30,204 nt of DNA from Leptospira sp. Lineage in GTDB: Bacteria > Spirochaetota > Leptospiria > Leptospirales > Leptospiraceae. Under the pieces are notes generated by a model. That model was not told where the DNA came from, did not search any database, and was given only the letters and a program-made list of their open reading frames with translations. This document shows positions 22,424 through 30,204 of this stretch, in pieces; within the stretch, counting starts at the first letter, position 1; each line of letters opens with the position of its first letter. The translations under genes and the position numbers were made by a program. The stretch is taken from positions 1 through 30,204 of the forward strand of contig JAPZRK010000133.1 of NCBI GenBank assembly GCA_027531445.1, in the 5' to 3' direction.

Positions 22424-24330
22424 ATCAACCGTCACAATTAATCGCCTATTTAGAAATTTTTAAATCAAAATCTTTTTTAAAATTATTTTTATCCCTTTTA
22501 TTATTCGTTATACTTCCGTTTTCAATTTTTATTTCCAATTTTCTTTATAATAATTACAAAGATACATTAGACTGGAACTATAGATTTCAATTAACAAGAG
22601 TTCAGCTAATGTCAATATATATGGAAAACCATATCCGAGACCAACTATCAACGCAGACAAAAGAAAATAAACATTTTTGGGTTGGATCTATCGAAGACTT
22701 TTTATCGAAGAGGAACTTTGCAAATTGCATTGAAGATGAATTTCGCTATTCCACATCCAGGAAAACCTTCTTATTTGCATGTGAATATGAAAATGTAAAC
22801 AAAAACTGGGTTATATTGTATGATGGAAAATTGGTATGGATTTACACCGCTGAATTTCTGGAAGATTTGTTACTCGACTCCCCCTTTAGCGAGCCGAATG
22901 AGTCAGTTTTTCTTATCAATCAGATAGGAAATTTTGGATTATCAAGTCAAATTGAGTCTGATTTTCGTATACCAGCACGATGGTTGAAGATTTTATCCAT
23001 CAATGCAACTGAAGACCTAGTATTGCCAAAAATACGAGACGTTGAGATTGATGAGGAGTCTTACTTCCTTTCCAGCATCTCAATGTATGGCCTACCATTC
23101 AATCTATACGTAATTAGTTCAAAGGAATCGATGCTCATCCCAGTTAAGGAAAACCTGATTCGAAATGTTATTTTTTTAAGTTTGCTTTTTCTATTCTCGA
23201 TTATTTTTTCGGCAATTATTTCCGGTAGAGAAATGGAAGATAAGCGAAAATTAAATATTATTTTTCGTGAATTCCCACATGCCGCCTTGTTATTTGATGC
23301 TTATGGGAATGAATTACTCATCAATCCATATTTAGAATCAAATCTTTCTATTAAGTCTTTAAGTATAGACGGACAAAGTGTTCACGATCGAATTTTAAAA
23401 GAATCGAAATCTTTTTTAAATCAAGCTGGGGACTGGTTTAAAGATAACATTAAGTCATTTAGCGAAGAGTGGGAAACAAAAACCAAAGCTGGTGATATTA
23501 TAATTTTGGAAGTCGCATTTCATCTTTGGTTTTTAGAAAATAATCATCTAACTCCACGTGGTACTTTAGTGCTAATTCAGGATATCACGGATAAAAAATT
23601 AGAATTTGAAAAGGAAATGGTTTATGCAAAAATTCTACAAAAGAAGTATTTGCCACAAACAGTCTTTGATATTCCTGCTCTGTCCTATGATTTTATGTAT
23701 TTACCTCTTTTACATGTGGGTGGAGATTATTACGATTTTATAAAATTGGATTCAAATCGTTACATTTTTGTTTTAGGAGATATCATCGGTCATGGAATTC
23801 AAGCAGCTATGATGATGACCGTTGTGCGTGTGATGTTCCATCAAATCGTAAAGGAAACTCAAGATCCAGCGCACATTTTAGAAAAATTAAATACAGGAGT
23901 ATTTGAGAATCTTCCAGAAACCCAAGCGTTTGTGCCGATTCATTTTGTTTATTTTGATTTTCGTTTGAATAAAATTTATTATGGGAACGCAGGTCATCCA
24001 GGAATCATCCAGGTCAAAAAGGATGGAACAACTAGATCCATCGAAAGATTAAACCCTATTTTGGGTTTGTTGCCGACGTTTAAGGCTAACATATTGGAAT
24101 TAGATATTGAGGTAGGAGATCGGTTCTTTCTGTTTACTGACGGTTTACCTGATATTCGGGATAAAAAAGGGGATGATTTGGGGGTTGATGCAGTTACAAA
24201 ATTCTTTCAGTCATCGGCCCCTATTCCCATTTCAGATATTAAAGAAAATTTAATACACCTAATACGGGACCATACGCAAGGTGCAAGTCATTTGGATGAT
24301 ATCACCTGGATGGGAATTGAGATCGTTTAA
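22420..24330 (+). CDS. Membrane SpoIIE/PP2C-family phosphatase with PAS-like domain
   Basis: SpoIIE-type phosphatases remove phosphate from anti-sigma-factor antagonists in partner-switching pathways. The 636-residue protein has helix one (about 19-43), an extracytoplasmic region of about 200 residues, and helix two (about 247-268). A PAS-like segment follows (about 280-390, starting FREFPHAALLFDAYGNELLINP), then the PP2C domain (about 405-636). Metal-binding residues are present: GGDYYDF (Asp436), VLGDIIGHG, FTDGLPD and HLDDITW. The GTG start overlaps the previous stop as GTGA. No STAS antagonist or anti-sigma gene is adjacent, so the target lies elsewhere. It is third of a coupled envelope-protein unit, which suggests it reads a cell-wall or outer-membrane signal. 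Confidence 0.9.
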   Translation: MNQPSQLIAYLEIFKSKSFLKLFLSLLLFVILPFSIFISNFLYNNYKDTLDWNYRFQLTRVQLMSIYMENHIRDQLSTQTKENKHFWVGSIEDFLSKRNFANCIEDEFRYSTSRKTFLFACEYENVNKNWVILYDGKLVWIYTAEFLEDLLLDSPFSEPNESVFLINQIGNFGLSSQIESDFRIPARWLKILSINATEDLVLPKIRDVEIDEESYFLSSISMYGLPFNLYVISSKESMLIPVKENLIRNVIFLSLLFLFSIIFSAIISGREMEDKRKLNIIFREFPHAALLFDAYGNELLINPYLESNLSIKSLSIDGQSVHDRILKESKSFLNQAGDWFKDNIKSFSEEWETKTKAGDIIILEVAFHLWFLENNHLTPRGTLVLIQDITDKKLEFEKEMVYAKILQKKYLPQTVFDIPALSYDFMYLPLLHVGGDYYDFIKLDSNRYIFVLGDIIGHGIQAAMMMTVVRVMFHQIVKETQDPAHILEKLNTGVFENLPETQAFVPIHFVYFDFRLNKIYYGNAGHPGIIQVKKDGTTRSIERLNPILGLLPTFKANILELDIEVGDRFFLFTDGLPDIRDKKGDDLGVDAVTKFFQSSAPIPISDIKENLIHLIRDHTQGASHLDDITWMGIEIV

Positions 24331-25916
24331 TACACGATAGGAGGTGAATTAAGAAGTGTAATATCCTCATTATTCTTGGCAAAATAATTCATATCCCACT
24401 CAGTATCAAAAAGTAACGAAACATTGCCAAACATATCTTCTACTAAATTAGCGTTACTTGGAACCTTGACTACATCCTCTTTTGCAATCCACCTTGATAC
24501 GTTGTAAGGCAGGATATGAAGATTTGTATCGGCGCTGTATTCATCCTTTAGTCGTCTTTGAAAGACTTCGAACTGCAGTTTGCCCATCGCTCCAATGATT
24601 GGTACTCCTCCACCAATTGTTCTTGAAGTGAACAAGTGCAAAATACCTTCTTCAGCCAATTGGTCTAATCCTTTTTTGAAAGATTTTAGTTGGAGTGTAT
24701 CTCGACAAGAGATGGTTGCAAATAATTCTGGAGCAAAACTTGGAAGAGGTCGAAGTAAAGGTGGAGAGCCGATGCTCAGTATATCACCAATTTTGAATGT
24801 ACCAGGATTGACCAATCCGATGATATCGCCAGGGTAAGCGAGATCTACAGTATTTCGATCCTGTCCGAAAAACGCAAAGGAAGATGATAGTTTTACTTGT
24901 TTTTCCAATCGATTGTGGTTAATCGTCAGTCCCCTTTCAAAGACACCTGAACATATTCTTAAGAAGGCGATTCTATCTCTATGCGCCTTATTCATGTTTG
25001 CTTGTACTTTAAATACAAAGGCACTGAATTGAGAGTTAACTGGATCAAGGAGATTGCCGTCCCGTAAAGGGATATGATCGGGAGCTGGAGCAAGCGCTAA
25101 AAACTTATTCAGAAACATTTCGATTCCGAAATTATTGACTGCCGAACCAAAATAAACTGGGGTTTCTCGACCTACTAAAAACGCATTCAAGTCAACGGGA
25201 CCGATCCCATTCTCTACAAGATCGATTTGCTCTCGGAAACTACTAAGGATATCTGCGTCAAATTGTGCATCAAGTTCCTTGTCATCAGGACCAGAAACAC
25301 GAAATGCTGATTTTTGTTTTCCTCCAGGTGTACGATCAAAAAGGTAAAGCTGTTTGTCCCGAAGATCGTAAACACCTTTAAAATCAAATCCTGTACCAAG
25401 AGGCCAGACATCAGGTACGGCTTTGATTCCTAAAACTTTTTCTATCTCATCTAACAAAACATAAAGATCTTTCGTCGGACGATCCATTTTGTTGATAAAG
25501 GTAATGATAGGAATTCCGCGGTCACGACATACCCGAAATAGTTTGACAGTTTGCGGTTCTACTCCCTTGCCCGCATCCAATACCATCACGGCCGTATCCG
25601 CCGCCATAAGTGTACGATAGGTATCTTCAGAAAAATCTTCGTGTCCTGGTGTATCTAGTAAATTTAAAATCGAATCTTTGTATTCAAATTGAAGGGCCGC
25701 GGAGGTAATCGAAATCCCTCGTTCCTTCTCCATGGCCATCCAATCGGAGGTGGCTGATTTGCCCTGTTTTCGTGCTTTTACCGCCCCTGCAAGTTGGATC
25801 GCCCCTCCATAGAGTAGCAATTTTTCGGTAAGTGTGGTTTTCCCTGCATCTGGATGCGCGATAATGGCGAAAGTCCTGCGCCGTTTTACTTCTTTTTCAA
25901 TCAATTCAGGGGACAT
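24327..25916 (-). CDS. prfC: Peptide chain release factor 3
   Basis: RF3 is a translational GTPase that recycles RF1 and RF2 from the ribosome after termination. The 529-residue length is exactly as expected. The G domain has the P-loop AHPDAGKTTLTEKL (about 20-33), switch regions with EKERGISITSAALQFEY, DTPGHEDFSEDTYRTL and NKMDRPTKD. Domain II includes VFKVQANMNKAHRDRIAFLRI, and the C-terminal part LFTSRTIGGGVPIIGAMGKLQFEVFQ is characteristic of RF3 rather than EF-G. It is transcribed alone. Its stop overlaps the stop of the phosphatase gene by three bases. Confidence 0.96.
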   Translation of the reverse strand: MSPELIEKEVKRRRTFAIIAHPDAGKTTLTEKLLLYGGAIQLAGAVKARKQGKSATSDWMAMEKERGISITSAALQFEYKDSILNLLDTPGHEDFSEDTYRTLMAADTAVMVLDAGKGVEPQTVKLFRVCRDRGIPIITFINKMDRPTKDLYVLLDEIEKVLGIKAVPDVWPLGTGFDFKGVYDLRDKQLYLFDRTPGGKQKSAFRVSGPDDKELDAQFDADILSSFREQIDLVENGIGPVDLNAFLVGRETPVYFGSAVNNFGIEMFLNKFLALAPAPDHIPLRDGNLLDPVNSQFSAFVFKVQANMNKAHRDRIAFLRICSGVFERGLTINHNRLEKQVKLSSSFAFFGQDRNTVDLAYPGDIIGLVNPGTFKIGDILSIGSPPLLRPLPSFAPELFATISCRDTLQLKSFKKGLDQLAEEGILHLFTSRTIGGGVPIIGAMGKLQFEVFQRRLKDEYSADTNLHILPYNVSRWIAKEDVVKVPSNANLVEDMFGNVSLLFDTEWDMNYFAKNNEDITLLNSPPIVY

Positions 25917-26046
25917 AAGGGCATTTCCATCTTTGGTGAAAATGAGTTTCTGTCGAGAATAAAGAGGAATATCGGAAGTTTTGAACTGATTTTCACAGTT
26001 CTGGATTGACTTATAGATTATGTCCCATTAGATAGAAAGGGAGCTT
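25917..26046. promoter_or_regulatory. Divergent region between prfC and the NHL/TPR gene
   Basis: This 130-base gap has to serve both directions. For the plus strand I see two overlapping, imperfect options: TTGACT (26006-26011) with TAGATA (26029-26034) at 17 bases, or TTCACA (25992-25997) with GATTAT (26016-26021) at 18 bases. A strong AAAGGGAG ribosome site precedes ATG 26047. For prfC nothing stands out. Confidence 0.3.
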
Positions 26047-28086
26047 ATGCAACTGAGACGCGTTTTTATTTTCCTGCTTTTGCTTTTTGCTACGCAAGTC
26101 ATTTCTGTTGATTTTCCCAATTTCAATCTTGGCGAGGAGCCAGCGAAGGAAGAGTTCAAACGGGGTCTCACATATAAAAATCTAAAACAATTTTCAGCGG
26201 CAAAAGAACGCTTTCAAAAAGCAGTGATTCTGAAAAAGGATTTTGCCTTAGCTCGCATCGAATTAGCCAATAATTATTATCTACTAGGCGAATGGGAACA
26301 GGCATTAGAAGAACTCGAAATTTTGGCCTCACAAAGAAAGAATGACTTACTCATTCAAAACAAAATTGAAATCTTACGCCTAGCAATTGCAGGCGGTGGT
26401 ACGATTTCCGAACGTATTTACTTTAAAACATTAGAAGGAGATAGTTTTCGTGGACATCGTTTTCGAAATCCTGTTGATATAACCTTTGATTTAGATGGAA
26501 ACTTTTATATAGCTGGCTTCGGAACAGCGAATGTTATCAAATTCAATTCTAATGGGGAACCTCAGTCAAATTGGAAAGGAAGCTTTACAAAAAAATTTGA
26601 AAGTCCTGTTGCATTAGGTTATTCTCAAAAAAAGATATACGTTTGTGATTTTGGAAGAGATGAAGTTCTGGTTTTTGATTTGAATGGAAAGTTGATACAA
26701 TCAATTGGTGGTTCAGGACACGAATCGGGAAAGTTTCACGGTCCAGCTAGTATTAGTTTTGATGAAAACGGAAATTTTTATGTAACTGATTCAGGAAATA
26801 ATCGAGTACAGAAATTTAACTCTAAAGGTGACTTTGAGCTACAATTTTTAGGTGACGAGTTGAATCAACTCAAGAATCCCGCAGGAATTTTTTACCATAA
26901 AAATTTGGTCTATGTTGTAGATAAGGAAAACGTAAGGATCATAGTTTTTGATCTAGATGGCAATGTAAAATCAATAATCAAAAAGGCAGAATGGAAAAAA
27001 CCGAGAAATATTCGAATATTGGAAAATGAAATCTATGTAACGGATGAATTAACGGGTATATGGTCCTACTCTCTAGACATGGGAGATTGGAAGCTGTTAC
27101 CGCGCTTTCGAGATAAACAAGGAGTTTACCGAGTATTGACACGTCCATTTGCTGTTAACATTGATTCGACTGGAACTTTATACGCTTTAGATTATGCTCG
27201 GCATCGAGTAGATGTTTTCACTAACAAAAACAATCTTTTATCCGGCCTTGATCTTAAGATTGAAACAATAGATACATCTGATTTTCCAAATGTTCATATC
27301 TATACCCGTCTTAAGAATCGGTCGGGAAAGGAAATCATCGGAGTGGATAGACTTGCATTTCGAGTCTATGAGAATGATAATATGACTCCCCTCTTCTCTC
27401 TTGCAAAAAAAAGCCAAGTCAATGAAACAATGCGGGTTGCATTGATTTATGAAAATAGTGAGGCCTTAGCAAAAGCAAATAATATAATTTCTGATTCTTT
27501 AAATCCTTTCTTCCGTTCACTAAGGGAATGGGATGAAATTTCCCTTTATCGAGCAGGCAAAGATGTAAACTTAATTCTACCCAAAACCCAATCTAAATTG
27601 GAAATTTTAGCCAAAATAAGAGATTCGAAAAAGGAAGAACAATATAATTTTGGAAAGGCAGCCTTCACTGCACTTACAAAGTTATCTCAAAATATTGGTC
27701 CTAGGTCACTCGTTTTTCTAGTATCTGGAGAAGCTAACGAGTCAAGTTTTTTACAATATTCAAAGACTAGAATAGTAGATTATGCGAAAGCGCATGGCAT
27801 TCCTTTGTATATACTATCAACGTCTGCGAAAAATTCTTCAAAACAATTTTGGATCGACCTAACAGAACCGACTGGAGGTCAGTACATCTACCTTGATGGA
27901 GATGGAGAGGAGAAACAATTGTATAAAACGTTAAGGGAAAATTTAGATCAAAGGTATATACTTTCATATAAGACAGATACCAATCCTGAGTTAGTGGATC
28001 GCTACATTAATCTTGTTGTAGATGTCGAACATAGAGGTGTAAAAGGAAAGGATGAGGCTGGTTATTTTGTTCCGACTGAAAAATAA
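26047..28086 (+). CDS. Secreted TPR / NHL beta-propeller / VWA-like protein
   Basis: The 679-residue protein has a signal peptide (VFIFLLLLFATQVISV, about 6-21) and then about two TPR helices pairs (about 34-110, with AAKERFQKAVILKKDFALARIELANNYYLLG). A beta-propeller of NHL repeats follows (about 135-395; e.g. PVDITFDLDGNFYIAGFG, PASISFDENGNFYVTDSGNNRVQKF). A Rossmann-like VWA-type domain forms the C-terminus (about 455-675; RVALIYENSEAL, SLVFLVSGEAN, GIPLYILSTSA, TGGQYIYL, QRYILSYKT). The metal-binding D-x-S-x-S of true VWA domains reads Y-E-N-S-E here, so metal binding is doubtful. The arrangement suggests a periplasmic or surface scaffold. It overlaps the next gene by 35 bases. Confidence 0.82.
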   Translation: MQLRRVFIFLLLLFATQVISVDFPNFNLGEEPAKEEFKRGLTYKNLKQFSAAKERFQKAVILKKDFALARIELANNYYLLGEWEQALEELEILASQRKNDLLIQNKIEILRLAIAGGGTISERIYFKTLEGDSFRGHRFRNPVDITFDLDGNFYIAGFGTANVIKFNSNGEPQSNWKGSFTKKFESPVALGYSQKKIYVCDFGRDEVLVFDLNGKLIQSIGGSGHESGKFHGPASISFDENGNFYVTDSGNNRVQKFNSKGDFELQFLGDELNQLKNPAGIFYHKNLVYVVDKENVRIIVFDLDGNVKSIIKKAEWKKPRNIRILENEIYVTDELTGIWSYSLDMGDWKLLPRFRDKQGVYRVLTRPFAVNIDSTGTLYALDYARHRVDVFTNKNNLLSGLDLKIETIDTSDFPNVHIYTRLKNRSGKEIIGVDRLAFRVYENDNMTPLFSLAKKSQVNETMRVALIYENSEALAKANNIISDSLNPFFRSLREWDEISLYRAGKDVNLILPKTQSKLEILAKIRDSKKEEQYNFGKAAFTALTKLSQNIGPRSLVFLVSGEANESSFLQYSKTRIVDYAKAHGIPLYILSTSAKNSSKQFWIDLTEPTGGQYIYLDGDGEEKQLYKTLRENLDQRYILSYKTDTNPELVDRYINLVVDVEHRGVKGKDEAGYFVPTEK

Positions 28087-30085
28087 AATCCTCTGTTTTC
28101 TGGCTATAATTGTTTCGATTTCGCTTTCGCCTGAAACAGCAATTGATCAATTGGAATTGGGAAAAGAGAAAATGGCTAACGGTGACTGCCGCAAAGCGAT
28201 TGTCAACTTTCAGAATGCTCTTCGTCTAAATCCAAATTCTTTAGAATCCAAGTTAGGTTATGCACATTGTTCCAAAACTTTGGGCTCTATCAATGATGCT
28301 AAAAGAGCCTACAATGAAATTTTAAATCGCGATCAAAAGAATTTTGAAGCGATAATAGGCCTTTCTGAGTTGCAAATAGAATTGGATGAAAAAACTGCAG
28401 TAGCCGAAAGATTGGGCCCATTTTTAGAAGAATTTCCAAACCATACTGGACTTCGCATTTTGGAAGCGCAGTATTTGCAATCAATCAATAAGAAAGACCT
28501 AGCCATTTTTAAATTAAGTCAATTGAGTTCAAAGTTAAACTTTCCTGCTGATGTAGAGCGGATGCTTGCTGAACTTTATATGTCGAGTGGGAAGTGGAAA
28601 CTAGCGGAAGAAAGTCTTTCAAGATATATTTCTCAATCACCGAGCGATGCTTATGGCTTTTACTTATATGCAAAAATTCTACTATTTAAGAATTACTTTA
28701 ATGTGGACAACTTAGTTAACAGCCTTGATGAGGTGAATTCCAATTTACAAAACGCATTAAATTTGGAACCGAAGCATGAGCTTTCTCGTCTACTTCTCGT
28801 TCACGTTAAAATGATCGAAGCATACAAGAACGGTAATCTTCAAACAGAACCTCTAGAAAAGGCATTTCGTCTAATTTATGAATTAGCACGTGAGTTTCCT
28901 GAAAAGAAATACTATCATTCTCTTGAAGCAAGTCTAGGAGAGGAATTGGGTAGGAATGAATTTTCTGAATATCATTATAAACGTGCATTACAATTGGATG
29001 ATTTAGATGAAATTGGCAGATTTGAAGCAGAAGAGTTTGCGTTAAAACTTCTAAAATCCGAATCGAAAATGCGCAGAGAATTGGGTGAATATAGAAAAGA
29101 AAGATACCTTTCAGAAAAACATTCGTTATATTTCAAAAGTTCGAAGTTTCATCTTTTAAGAGCTCGAGATCTAACTCCTATGAGTGTTAGAGGAGAACTT
29201 CTAGAATCTTACGATCTCTCAGGTGATTCTATTAGTTTCATTAATTTACTTCTCAAACTAAGAGAAGAAGATCCCACAAATTTTAAACTCCAAAATAAAT
29301 TGGAATTCGCAATCCTGTCCTTAAAGAAGTCATTAGAGTTTAGAGAAGGTCTATTTGAAATCAAAGAGAAAGGAATTGTTCATAATCCTATCTCCTCAAG
29401 CCCTGAAGTTTATGTCTTTGATTTAGAATCCAGAGTCCCATTTCCAGAGCATTATCCTGCTGGTAGACTATTAGCTAAAGCTTTGAGATATGAAATGCGC
29501 CATCTTTATCAAATCCGTATGCCTGCAGATTCAGAATACCTAACAATTAGAAACGCCGTTAAGGAAAGTAATTTTCATCCTTTTTCGAAAACGGTTCCCT
29601 TTTCTGTGGAGTCTTTACAGAATTTGGATATTCTAAGAAACAACAAACCTAAGATTCGTTATGTATTACATGGTAATTATAAATTTGAAAATGATGTAAT
29701 CGATCTTCAGATGAGTCTTTATGATAGAAATAGTTCGAAGGACATTGGAACATGGAAAACGAGTCAGAAAGGTAGAGATAGTTTACCTGCTCTAGTTACT
29801 CGTATTTCCGAAAATGTAAAAAGAGCATTACCCATTGAAGGAAGAATCTTAAAAATCAAAGAAACCGAAGTGTTGATCTCTTTGGGTAAGATTGATGGAT
29901 TAAAATCAAACTCGAAGGTTCAATTTGAGCGGAAAGGTGTGCTACTTATGGAAGGTGAGGTTGTGGAATTGGGAAACGAAGTTTCCATTATAAAACCTTC
30001 CAAACGAGGTTGGGAAAAAGATTTGGCAACAGGTGATTTTGTTACAACTCGTCCAATCGGCGATACAGATTCGAAAAGTAAGTAA
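28052..30085 (+). CDS. Exported TPR-repeat protein with FlgT-like C-terminal domain
   Basis: The 677-residue protein begins with a positively charged signal peptide (LKNKILCFLAIIVSISLSPETA, about 9-30). TPR repeats fill about residues 32-330, clearest in DCRKAIVNFQNALRLNPNSLESKLGYAH and NDAKRAYNEILNRDQKNFEAIIGLSEL. The C-terminal third is different. A mixed alpha/beta part (about 455-595, YVFDLESRVPFP to YKFENDVIDLQMSLYDR) precedes a small beta domain (about 600-670, GRILKIKETEVLISLGKIDGL to GDFVTTRP) like the FlgT C-terminal domain. Start ATG 28052 has AAGGA close upstream and lies inside the preceding gene, so the two are coupled and probably act together in the envelope. Function unknown. 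Confidence 0.8.
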   Translation: MRLVILFRLKNKILCFLAIIVSISLSPETAIDQLELGKEKMANGDCRKAIVNFQNALRLNPNSLESKLGYAHCSKTLGSINDAKRAYNEILNRDQKNFEAIIGLSELQIELDEKTAVAERLGPFLEEFPNHTGLRILEAQYLQSINKKDLAIFKLSQLSSKLNFPADVERMLAELYMSSGKWKLAEESLSRYISQSPSDAYGFYLYAKILLFKNYFNVDNLVNSLDEVNSNLQNALNLEPKHELSRLLLVHVKMIEAYKNGNLQTEPLEKAFRLIYELAREFPEKKYYHSLEASLGEELGRNEFSEYHYKRALQLDDLDEIGRFEAEEFALKLLKSESKMRRELGEYRKERYLSEKHSLYFKSSKFHLLRARDLTPMSVRGELLESYDLSGDSISFINLLLKLREEDPTNFKLQNKLEFAILSLKKSLEFREGLFEIKEKGIVHNPISSSPEVYVFDLESRVPFPEHYPAGRLLAKALRYEMRHLYQIRMPADSEYLTIRNAVKESNFHPFSKTVPFSVESLQNLDILRNNKPKIRYVLHGNYKFENDVIDLQMSLYDRNSSKDIGTWKTSQKGRDSLPALVTRISENVKRALPIEGRILKIKETEVLISLGKIDGLKSNSKVQFERKGVLLMEGEVVELGNEVSIIKPSKRGWEKDLATGDFVTTRPIGDTDSKSK

Positions 30086-30203
30086 GTAAATTTTCTGAAA
30101 TGAATTTTTCAACATCTTCCATTATATTTTCACTGTCAAATTCTATCTGTAATGTGTTATATGAAGCATATAAAGATAAAACACTCGGCAATTCAAGAAT
30201 TTG
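30042..30203 (-). CDS. C-terminal end of an unidentified minus-strand gene (partial)
   Basis: Reading the minus strand inward from 30203 gives 53 sense codons and TAA at 30042-30044. The peptide has coding-like composition (ELPSVLSLYASYNTLQIEFD, then SENIMEDVEKFISENL and LTYFSNLYRRLDEL). It would end 44 bases inside the 3' end of the TPR gene, a convergent overlap like others in this window. The other five frames of this last stretch look worse. I do not recognise the family. Confidence 0.5.
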   Translation of the reverse strand, partial: QILELPSVLSLYASYNTLQIEFDSENIMEDVEKFISENLLTYFSNLYRRLDEL

Positions 30204-30204
30204 A

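Overview
The window looks like chromosome from a Leptospira-like spirochaete, probably a free-living (saprophytic) lineage. This rests on recalled family resemblance, not a search. The signs are an AT-rich base composition, tightly packed genes with ATGA/TTGA overlaps, a futalosine-pathway menaquinone enzyme, a glycosyltransferase-9 gene, an OmpL47-type beta-barrel protein, a SpoIIE-type phosphatase and several TPR/NHL/FecR/LysM envelope proteins. I saw no rRNA, tRNA, CRISPR array, insertion sequence or phage gene. It reads as ordinary core and accessory chromosome, with one accessory cluster of real interest.

Layout. 1-490: end of an unidentified gene, then rsfS. 758-3597: a TolC-type outer-membrane protein coupled to an M20 amidohydrolase. 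3688-4452: a crotonase-family gene with a 12-bp perfect palindrome at its promoter. 4442-8355 (minus): a four-gene operon of thiolase, glycosyltransferase 9, Xaa-Pro aminopeptidase and MarR regulator. 8435-11552 (plus): bacterioferritin, an RlmL-like RNA methyltransferase whose 5' end lacks a normal start codon, a vertebrate-type N-acetylglutamate synthase-like protein and a small DCC protein. 11563-14433 (minus): a three-gene overlapping operon of lysine 2,3-aminomutase-like radical SAM enzyme, D-Ala-D-Ala-ligase-like ATP-grasp enzyme and haem-oxygenase-like diiron protein. 14477-17300 (plus): HAD hydrolase, GerMN protein, membrane diguanylate cyclase. 17286-18386 (minus): mqnC. 18508-24330 (plus): a membrane FeS oxidoreductase of the ETF:menaquinone type, then LysM/FecR, OmpL47-type and SpoIIE phosphatase genes. 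24327-25916 (minus): prfC. 26047-30085 (plus): a TPR/NHL/VWA-like secreted protein overlapping a TPR/FlgT-like one. The window closes in the 3' part of a minus-strand gene.

How the genes fit together. mqnC (menaquinone synthesis) and the FeS oxidoreductase (predicted menaquinone reducer) diverge from one intergenic region that carries a large dyad. The crotonase, thiolase and FeS oxidoreductase together suggest beta-oxidation-type acyl-CoA metabolism feeding the quinone pool. However, the thiolase has Ser where the nucleophilic Cys should be, and the crotonase keeps only one of two catalytic Glu. The strongest candidate for an undescribed system is the KamA / ATP-grasp / diiron-oxidase operon: all three enzyme classes act on amino acids, and it looks like a small pathway making a modified beta-amino acid or dipeptide.
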